Shown here: piece after piece, positions 1-5,071 of the stretch
Layout: every line of letters begins with the position of its first letter
Position numbering within the stretch: the first letter of the stretch is position 1
Source: CAYTRP01 sp964625145
GTDB lineage: Bacteria > Sumerlaeota > Sumerlaeia > SLMS01 > JAHLLQ01
NCBI GenBank assembly: GCA_964625145.1
Contig: CAZVAQ010000090.1
Span: 1-13,867 of the forward strand
DNA length: 13,867 nt
Direction of reading: 5' to 3'
Notes under the pieces: generated by a model
What the model saw: the letters and a program-made list of their open reading frames with translations, nothing else
Database searches by the model: none
What the model was told of the DNA's origin: nothing
Position numbers and translations under genes: made by a program

Positions 1-53
1 GTGACGGGGTTCCAGGTGGACTGGGTCCATTCGATGGAGGATTTGGTGGGCAT
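1..53 (-). CDS. phage Gp37/Gp68-like (DUF5131) protein, N-terminal fragment cut by window edge
   Basis: Only the first 17 codons lie in the window; the gene continues beyond base 1. Reading the minus strand from the ATG at 53 gives MPTKSSIEWTQSTWNPV. The string SIEW-T-x-x-T-WNPV is the hallmark N-terminus of the Gp37/Gp68 family (DUF5131). In that family it is normally followed at once by a three-cysteine motif (GC...GC..CYA), which would fall just outside the window. The family occurs in phages and in bacterial accessory regions, often beside 'three-Cys-motif partner' (TcmP) proteins; its biochemical role is not established. The gene starts 57 bases after the ruvC stop on the same strand, so it may be co-transcribed with sppA-ruvC. 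No strong Shine-Dalgarno is visible (CTGAAG lies 2-7 bases upstream). Family assignment rests on this short motif alone, but the motif is distinctive. Confidence 0.8.
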   Translation of the reverse strand, partial: MPTKSSIEWTQSTWNPV

Positions 54-91
54 TACTTCAGATCTTTCAGGAGATGGTTGGCGATTCGTTT

Positions 92-106
92 GGCGATTGA
101 ATCGCC
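92..106. repeat. small palindrome after ruvC
   Basis: GGCGAT and ATCGCC flank a 3-base centre (TGA on the plus strand). It lies 4 bases downstream of the ruvC stop on the minus strand, and a further partial copy of the left arm (GGCGATTCG) begins at 80. There is no T-tract after it, so it does not look like an intrinsic terminator. It could be a small mRNA hairpin between ruvC and the next gene. Confidence 0.35.
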
Positions 107-109
107 CTC

Positions 110-763
110 CTACCTCCTCTTCCTCCCTCTCCCGAACGCCTTCGCCAGCAGTTCTTTCGCTTCTGACGTCACCTTCTCTGCCTTCCCGCTTCCGATGGCC
201 TTTGTCAGTCTTGATCGGTAGGCGTGCGCGAGGGCGGTCGCCAGGGCGTCGCTTTGGTGGTCGCTCTTGGGGGCGGTCTTTAGGGCGAGCAGCGTCTTGA
301 CCATGTGCATGACCTGGTCTTTGTCGGCGTTGCCGTTGCCGACGACGGATTGTTTGATCTCGCGGGGGGAGTATTCGGTGATGGGGAGGCGGGCTTCGCT
401 GGCGGCGAGGATGGCGACGCCGCGGCCGTGGGCCATGAGCACGGCCGAGCGCACGTTGCGCGCGAAGAAGAGCGATTCGATGGCCATTTCGTCCGGCGCG
501 TGGTCGCGGATGGTTTGCTGGACGAGGTCGTGGATTTTCTTCAGGCGTTGGGGCAGGGCGGTGGTTTCGCTGGTGCGCACGTCGTCGCTGTGGACCAGGC
601 GCCATTCGCCCGCAGGGGTTCGCTCGATGACGCCGACGCCGGTGCTGGCCAATCCGGGGTCGACGCCAAGTATGCGCGGCGGATGCGCGGGGTGCGCATC
701 CGCCGTTGGTTGGGTGTTGGTGGAGGCGCCCTCTTGAGGGGGCGCTTTCCTTCGGGTAATCAT
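110..763 (-). CDS. ruvC: crossover junction endodeoxyribonuclease RuvC
   Basis: Holliday junction resolvase: a dimer that cuts four-way DNA junctions symmetrically during recombination and repair, working with RuvAB in the cytoplasm. The 217-residue product has the RNase H-like fold signatures in order: VDPGLASTG with catalytic Asp35, AIESLFFARN with Glu96, and HQSDALATA with His169 and Asp172. His in the third position matches Thermus RuvC rather than the Asp of E. coli. The core is normal, but about 30 residues (Pro/Thr/His-rich) precede it and a Lys/Arg-rich tail of about 35 residues follows, making it longer than the usual 160-190. The ATG at 763 overlaps the sppA stop (ATGA), which fixes the start and suggests translational coupling. 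An open frame continues upstream in this frame to about 1108 but lies inside sppA and shows no family similarity. ruvA and ruvB are not adjacent. Confidence 0.95.
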   Translation of the reverse strand: MITRRKAPPQEGASTNTQPTADAHPAHPPRILGVDPGLASTGVGVIERTPAGEWRLVHSDDVRTSETTALPQRLKKIHDLVQQTIRDHAPDEMAIESLFFARNVRSAVLMAHGRGVAILAASEARLPITEYSPREIKQSVVGNGNADKDQVMHMVKTLLALKTAPKSDHQSDALATALAHAYRSRLTKAIGSGKAEKVTSEAKELLAKAFGRGRKRR

Positions 764-2646
764 TTGATCTCGTAGAGCGTGGGAGCCAGAAGCATGGCCT
801 GTCCCGGTTCCTGTTGGATGAGCGTCACCAGTGTGCGAGCCTGACGAAGCATTTCCGGCGGCAGGACGGCGGCGAGCTCGCTCCACGGCTGCACGGTGGG
901 ACCGGTCATGGACTTCAGGACGGGTCGGGCGCTGACCTGGCCGGCGAAGAGTTCGTCCAGCAGCTCGAAGATGGTCTTTTCCTTGGGGTAAATGGTGACG
1001 GCTGCATCGGGCTCCAGAGCCGCGAGGCGCCGGGCAGCGACGATGGCTTGGTTGAGGCCGCCCACCTCGTCGATGAGGCCGAGTTCGAGGGCCCGCCGTC
1101 CCGTCCACACACGGCCTTCGGCGACTTCCAGGATGGCCTCCTGGGTCATGCCGCGGCTTTCGGCGGCCTTGCGGGTGAAGGTGTCATAGACTTCGTCGCG
1201 CATGGCTTCGAGCAGGGCGAGGTCATCTCCGCTCCAACGCTTGGTCTCGTCCAGGATGCCGACGTGCTTGCCGATGCCGATGGTCTGCTTGTTGACGCCA
1301 ATCTTGTGGTAGGTCTCCTCCAGCAGGATGCTGCCAAAGATGACGCCGATGCTGCCGGTCATGGTGGTGGCATCGGCAAAGATGCGGTCTGCGCCCATGG
1401 AGATGTAGTACCCGCCGGAGGCGGCGACGCCGCCCATGCTGACGACGACGGGGATGTCATACTCGTCGCGGATCTCGTTCAGGCGGTTCCAAATGCGGTC
1501 GCTGGCGACGGCGCTGCCGCCACCACTGTCGACGCGGACGACCAGGGCGCGGGGCGGGCCGTCCTCCATGATCTCGTCCAGCAGGTCGAGGAAGTCCTCG
1601 GAGGCGATGACCTGGGCCGAACCAAAGGGGCCACCGTCGGCACGGCCATCGATGATGTTGCCGATGGCATAGACCAGGGCGACCTTGGGCTTTGCGGAGG
1701 CGCGGCCGGAGCGCTTGGAGCCGACGCCGCTGAGCATGGAGAAGATGTTCACGGGTTCGCGCTTGGCGCGGCCCTTGTCCATGTACTCATCGTCCCAATC
1801 GATTTCATTCTCTTCGGCAAACTCTTCCATGAATGCTTCGCGATAGGCCAGGTCGGTGATGATTCCTGCCTTCAGGGCTTGTTGCGAGGTGTAGGGCCCC
1901 GACCACAGGAGCTCCTGGGCCTCCTTTGTCTCGATGCCCCGGGCCTGGGCGAAGCTCTCGACCAGGGTCTTGCCGATGTCCTCGATCAGTTCGCCGAATT
2001 GCAGCCGCGTGTGCTCGGACATTTCCGAGTGGGTCAGCATTTCCATGGCGCTCTTGTAGCGGCCGGTTTGGAGGGATTGGGCCTCGATGCCCAGCTTGGC
2101 GAGCATGTCCTTCAGGTAGTACAACTGCGCCTGAATTCCGACGACGAAAACATTGCCGACGGGGGGCATGACGATGCGGTCGGCAGCGCTCATGATGATC
2201 AGGTCGCCCAGACCGGCGTTGTCCTGGAATGCGAGGACGGTCTTGCCGGTGGTGCGGAATGCCATCAGGTGGTTGTGGATTTCCTCGGCTTGGGCTACTC
2301 CCAGTCCGGCGCCCTTGAAGACAATGGCAATGCCGGCGATCTCCTCATCGGCCGCGGCGCGGTCAATGGAGTCGGTGACCTGGCGCAGCGTCGTGAAGGA
2401 TTCTCCGAAGGCGGCGGCAATCGGATCGGCGACCTCCACAATGGCACCGGAAAGAGTGATGACCGCGTAGGTTGTGGCCTTGGTTTCGGCCGGTGCCTCA
2501 GCCTCGGCCTTTTCCACGGCATCGGGCGCCACTTCCTTGTCGGTTGCTTCCTCGACGGCTGCTTCCTGCGCGCCAAGGGGTGCTGGAGCTGGTGACAGCA
2601 GCAGTGCGGCCAGAAACAGGGTGAACATTATTCGAATGGGATTCAT
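760..2646 (-). CDS. sppA: signal peptide peptidase SppA, 67K type (S49)
   Basis: Membrane-associated serine protease that degrades signal peptides left after protein export. The 628-residue product matches the double-domain form (E. coli 618). An N-terminal Sec signal or anchor (residues 1-26, ending LGA-Q) is followed by a Glu/Ala-rich linker (28-56). The N-terminal S49 repeat (about 58-270) carries the general-base lysine in TGRYKSA (Lys198). The C-terminal repeat (about 318-545) carries the nucleophile in GGVAASGGYY (Ser410), followed by TMTGSIGVIFG. Lys in the first half and Ser in the second is the SppA arrangement. One oddity: the usual D-S-P-G-G-S loop reads DSGGGS (373-378). The ATG at 2646 is chosen because it has a GGGAGGG Shine-Dalgarno and the signal peptide; the frame stays open to 3111, but that extension has no similarity and overlaps the divergent gene. 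Its stop overlaps the ruvC start. Confidence 0.95.
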   Translation of the reverse strand: MNPIRIMFTLFLAALLLSPAPAPLGAQEAAVEEATDKEVAPDAVEKAEAEAPAETKATTYAVITLSGAIVEVADPIAAAFGESFTTLRQVTDSIDRAAADEEIAGIAIVFKGAGLGVAQAEEIHNHLMAFRTTGKTVLAFQDNAGLGDLIIMSAADRIVMPPVGNVFVVGIQAQLYYLKDMLAKLGIEAQSLQTGRYKSAMEMLTHSEMSEHTRLQFGELIEDIGKTLVESFAQARGIETKEAQELLWSGPYTSQQALKAGIITDLAYREAFMEEFAEENEIDWDDEYMDKGRAKREPVNIFSMLSGVGSKRSGRASAKPKVALVYAIGNIIDGRADGGPFGSAQVIASEDFLDLLDEIMEDGPPRALVVRVDSGGGSAVASDRIWNRLNEIRDEYDIPVVVSMGGVAASGGYYISMGADRIFADATTMTGSIGVIFGSILLEETYHKIGVNKQTIGIGKHVGILDETKRWSGDDLALLEAMRDEVYDTFTRKAAESRGMTQEAILEVAEGRVWTGRRALELGLIDEVGGLNQAIVAARRLAALEPDAAVTIYPKEKTIFELLDELFAGQVSARPVLKSMTGPTVQPWSELAAVLPPEMLRQARTLVTLIQQEPGQAMLLAPTLYEIK

Positions 2647-2657
2647 GGGACCCTCCC
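2647..2657 (-). promoter_or_regulatory. sppA ribosome binding site inside a mini-hairpin
   Basis: On the minus strand GGGAGGG sits 4 bases before the ATG and is followed by TCCC. GGGA and TCCC can pair around a 3-base GGG loop, placing the Shine-Dalgarno in a short hairpin. This site decides the sppA start. The same layout occurs before the first subtilase gene (7275-7288). Confidence 0.55.
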
Positions 2658-2770
2658 GGAAAATGGTCGTGCACAAGATCATACGCCACAGGATAGGGGG
2701 CATATTCACTCGTAATGGCGCGAGAGGTTTTTGGGTGGGAGCCATGAGCCGGGGGCTGGGGGAGGGGCTT

Positions 2771-2811
2771 GAGATTGCGCCGGGGAGATGGGGAGTGTAG
2801 TCAATCTCCGG
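2771..2811. repeat. inverted repeats in the divergent sppA / AsmA-like intergenic region
   Basis: Two overlapping inverted repeats share the right arm: GAGATTG (2771-2777) with CAATCTC (2802-2808), and GGAGAT (2784-2789) with ATCTCC (2804-2809). They sit between the divergently transcribed sppA and AsmA-like genes, 55-95 bases upstream of the latter. They could be an operator or a 5' leader hairpin. No convincing -35/-10 pair was found for either gene; an isolated TATGAT on the minus strand (2683-2678) is the best -10 candidate for sppA. Confidence 0.3.
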
Positions 2812-2865
2812 GGTGGAAGTGCGGGGTGGGCTGGGCGATATCCGAAGGGCACAAGGGTGATAACC

Positions 2866-3804
2866 ATGTTCAAGAAACTGCTGAAGATCGGCGCGGTGCT
2901 GATCGTGCTGCTGCTGATCGCGTTGGGGGCGGGGGTGTACTGGCTGATGAACAACCTCAATTGGGTGGTGCGTTCGCAGACGGAAAAGGCGATGTCCTAT
3001 GCGTTGATGGTCCCGGTGACGATTGGCGGGGCGGAGGTGAACCTGCGGGAGCAGTGGGTGGAGCTGCGCGACATCGACATCGCAAACCCGGAAGGGTACA
3101 AGACCAGCCATGCGATGCGGTTTGGAGTCGTGCGCGTGCAGATCGACGCGGCGTCGTTCCGGACGACGGAGCCGCGCATCCGGCTGATTCGCATCGTGGA
3201 ATCCGACATCTCGTTTGAACGGACGCTGCGATCGTCGAATCTGCAGGATCTGATGGACAACGTCTCGCGCCTGATCGACGAGGACGCGCCGCCGCCGGAT
3301 CCGGAGATCAACCTGATCATCGAGCAGATGATCGTGGAGAACACGACGGTGCGGTTGACGCTGCCGATCGCGAGCACCGTCGCGACGGCGAAGGGGAACG
3401 CAAGCCTGAGCGTGTCGGACATTGTGATCGAGAACTTCGGAGGCGGGGAATCGATGTCGCCTGCGGAGGGGATGCAGATGTTCATCGCCGTCATCCTGAA
3501 GACGATCCTGGAGAACGCGGGCGACATCTTGTCGGCGGAAACCTTGGCATCGCTGAATGCAACGCTCCAGGATGTCCCGGGCGAGGTGGCGGGAAGAGCC
3601 GAGGCCGCTGCGGAGTCGGTGGGTTCGGTGGCGAAAGAGGTGAGCGACGAGCTGAAGCAGACGCTGGGGAATCTGGGGGATACCGTCGGGGATGCCGCAA
3701 AGGGTGTGGGGGAGACGGTGGAGGATGCTGCGGAGGAAGTGCGACAGGGTCTGGGGCGGCTGTTGCCGGGCCGTCGATCCCAGGATTCCTCGACGGAGGA
3801 ATGA
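2866..3804 (+). CDS. AsmA-like membrane-anchored protein with amphipathic repeat tail
   Basis: Function unknown. The 312-residue product begins MFKKLLKIG, then has one transmembrane helix (about 8-27), so it is predicted to be an inner-membrane protein with most of its mass outside the cytoplasm. Residues 40-190 are beta-rich with the pattern 'VTIGGAEV...L.DIDIANPEGYK...VQID...I...VES', which resembles AsmA-like/LEA-like proteins common in Planctomycetota. Residues 235-298 (VAKEVSDELKQTLGNLGDTV, then similar units ending AAEEVRQGLG) form an amphipathic series of V-G/A-x-x-A-x-x-V/L units like LEA or apolipoprotein helices, which may lie on a membrane surface or lipid. The ATG at 2866 is chosen because AAGGG lies upstream and the Lys-rich start leads straight into the TM helix; an in-frame ATG at 2788 adds 26 residues without similarity. 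It could act in lipid transport or envelope integrity, by analogy only. Confidence 0.75.
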   Translation: MFKKLLKIGAVLIVLLLIALGAGVYWLMNNLNWVVRSQTEKAMSYALMVPVTIGGAEVNLREQWVELRDIDIANPEGYKTSHAMRFGVVRVQIDAASFRTTEPRIRLIRIVESDISFERTLRSSNLQDLMDNVSRLIDEDAPPPDPEINLIIEQMIVENTTVRLTLPIASTVATAKGNASLSVSDIVIENFGGGESMSPAEGMQMFIAVILKTILENAGDILSAETLASLNATLQDVPGEVAGRAEAAAESVGSVAKEVSDELKQTLGNLGDTVGDAAKGVGETVEDAAEEVRQGLGRLLPGRRSQDSSTEE

Positions 3805-3826
3805 GCGCGGAAAATCGCACTAATTT

Positions 3827-3869
3827 GGCCCATTTTTGACGTTTTTGGCGGGGGAGAGAAAAATGGGCC
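3827..3869. repeat. perfect 11-bp inverted repeat between AsmA-like and TPR genes
   Basis: GGCCCATTTTT (3827-3837) and AAAAATGGGCC (3859-3869) are perfect reverse complements around 21 bases. The repeat starts 22 bases after the AsmA-like stop. Neither strand has a T-run directly after the stem, so it is not a canonical Rho-independent terminator, although it could still stabilise the 3' end of the upstream mRNA. The rest of the 214-base intergenic region (3805-4018) shows no clear promoter. Confidence 0.6.
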
Positions 3870-4018
3870 GCCAGTGGTCGATTGCCCTTGCATTGGATTG
3901 CCGTGGGCACTAGCCGTCCCTTGCCTTTGCCACGAGACAATTTGCTCGGGCGACATTTCGGTTAGAAGATCCCTCGCCCCCGTTTACGCGATGGCAGAAC
4001 CCAAGGAGTTCAGCGCGC

Positions 4019-4606
4019 ATGGCACCACCACGCTGGGAAGATGAAGAAAACGACGAGACATCCCTCCTTGGGGAATATGAGGACGACGAACTCGAGGACG
4101 ATGACCTCGAGGACGAAGACGAGTTCTACGACGGCGACGACGACCTCGAGGACCTTGAGGACGATTACGACTCCGATGATGACGACCTCGAGGACGACGA
4201 CCTCGAAGCCCTGATCGACGAGGGTGAGGCGCTCATCGAAGAGGGCGAGTACACCGAGGCCCTGCGCATCTTCCGCGAGGCAACGGAGCGGTTCCCCGAG
4301 AGTCCCTACGCCCATTATCATGTGGGGCAGACGGCGCTCATGATGTTCTCCGATGGCCTGGAGGAGACGCCCGACTGGGAGGACGACGACGACTTGTCGA
4401 GCCTCAACGAGGAAGCGCAGACCGCCTTTGACTCGGCGCTCAGCATTGACGAGGACTTCTATCCGGCCCTCAACGGACAGGGCGCGCTGTTCATGGTGCT
4501 CGGCAACCATCAGGCGGCGGTGGAGTACTGGGAGAAGTCGCTGAGCATCAACCCCGACCAGGAAGACATTGTCGAAGCGGTCGAAGAGGCGAAGAAGCAG
4601 TCCTGA
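4019..4606 (+). CDS. hyperacidic TPR-repeat protein
   Basis: Function unknown; probably a cytoplasmic scaffold or binding protein, since no signal peptide or TM segment is visible. The 195-residue product has two parts. Residues 7-68 are almost all Asp/Glu, built on repeated D-L-E-D units (for example LEDDDLEDEDE). Residues 64-185 contain TPR-like helix pairs: 'ALIDEGEALIEEGEYTEALR' (64-83), with RIFREATERFPESPYAHYHV completing the first pair and its link; a second acidic insert (EDDDD, 121-125); then 'AQTAFDSALSIDEDFYPALN' and 'QAAVEYWEKSLSINPDQED'. The W/LG-Y-A-L-F-A-P spacing is typical of TPR. ATG 4019 has AAGGAG 10 bases upstream. The gene lies 29 bases before the BFD-type iron-sulfur gene in the same direction, so the two may be co-transcribed. 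The acidic tract is encoded by repeated CTCGAGGAC units. Confidence 0.75.
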   Translation: MAPPRWEDEENDETSLLGEYEDDELEDDDLEDEDEFYDGDDDLEDLEDDYDSDDDDLEDDDLEALIDEGEALIEEGEYTEALRIFREATERFPESPYAHYHVGQTALMMFSDGLEETPDWEDDDDLSSLNEEAQTAFDSALSIDEDFYPALNGQGALFMVLGNHQAAVEYWEKSLSINPDQEDIVEAVEEAKKQS

Positions 4607-4635
4607 CCGCTGCGTTGAAGGCGGTCCACCCCCAC

Positions 4636-5034
4636 GTGGCAGAATCCCAACACACCTCCCCCAGCGATGCCCCCCGGCCGGATGACCCGGACACGGTGGA
4701 GGCGCCGCCGGAGGAGGTGTGTTTGTGCTTCCATGTGCCGCTGCACAAGATCGTGAAATTCATCCGTCTGGAGCAGCCGCGTGTGGCGTCGCAATGCAGC
4801 GAGTGCTTTGGCGCGGGGACTGGTTGCGGGTGGTGCATCCCCTTCCTGGAGAAGTTGTTCGAGGATGTGACAAATGGTGTGGAAAACCCGGGCCTGTCCA
4901 TGGATGCTGACGAGTACCGCGCGCGACGGCGCGAACACCTGAAGCGGATCCGCGAGACGCGGCCGCGGGAGAAGGTGACCGGACCGGTGCAGGGGATGGA
5001 GACGGACTTGCTGGATGATGAGTGGATTCCCTGA
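4636..5034 (+). CDS. BFD-type (2Fe-2S)-binding protein
   Basis: Small cytoplasmic iron-sulfur protein. The 132-residue product carries a BFD-like domain (bacterioferritin-associated ferredoxin fold): C29-x-C31 (VCLCFHV) and C64-x2-C67 (TGCGWCIPF), with 32 residues between C31 and C64, which fits the CxC...CxxC ligand spacing of the family. An additional C54-x2-C57 (SQCSECFGAG) lies in between. Flanks are a Pro/Asp-rich N-terminus and a charged C-terminal tail (RARRREHLKRIRETRPREK). Stand-alone proteins with the pattern CFHV...IVKFIR...P.VASQ..ECFGAGTGCGWC are, as I recall, frequent in Planctomycetota; their partner is unknown. Start uncertain: GTG 4636 has GAAGGCGG upstream, while a TTG at 4615 would add 7 residues. 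It sits 29 bases after the TPR gene and 37 bases before mnmG, suggesting one transcript. Domain call is fairly firm; physiological role is not. Confidence 0.82.
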   Translation: MAESQHTSPSDAPRPDDPDTVEAPPEEVCLCFHVPLHKIVKFIRLEQPRVASQCSECFGAGTGCGWCIPFLEKLFEDVTNGVENPGLSMDADEYRARRREHLKRIRETRPREKVTGPVQGMETDLLDDEWIP

Positions 5035-5071
5035 ATCGCACCGCTGGTTGAGAGAGCGACGAACATTGGCC

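Noticed and set aside
814..2595. 593-codon open frame on the plus strand opposite sppA
   Set aside because: It is the antisense of a well-supported sppA. Its translation is a Gly/Asp/Ala/Leu-rich string with no motif, typical of shadow frames in GC-rich DNA.
3827..3869. Intrinsic terminator for the AsmA-like gene
   Set aside because: The stem is good, but no T-run follows it on either strand and the loop is 21 bases, so it was listed as an inverted repeat only.
2997..3956. 319-codon open frame on the minus strand over the AsmA-like gene
   Set aside because: Ser/Thr/Arg-rich shadow; the plus strand has a proper TM helix, ribosome site and family resemblance.
3991..4044. 17-codon ATG frame (MAEPKEFSAH...) overlapping the start of the TPR gene
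   Set aside because: It contains the TPR gene's Shine-Dalgarno and ends just inside that gene, which could mean coupling, but it has no ribosome site of its own and is short enough to be chance.
4085..4210. CRISPR-like or satellite repeat array
   Set aside because: The repeated CTCGAGGAC units are in frame and encode D-L-E-D in the TPR protein; there are no spacers.
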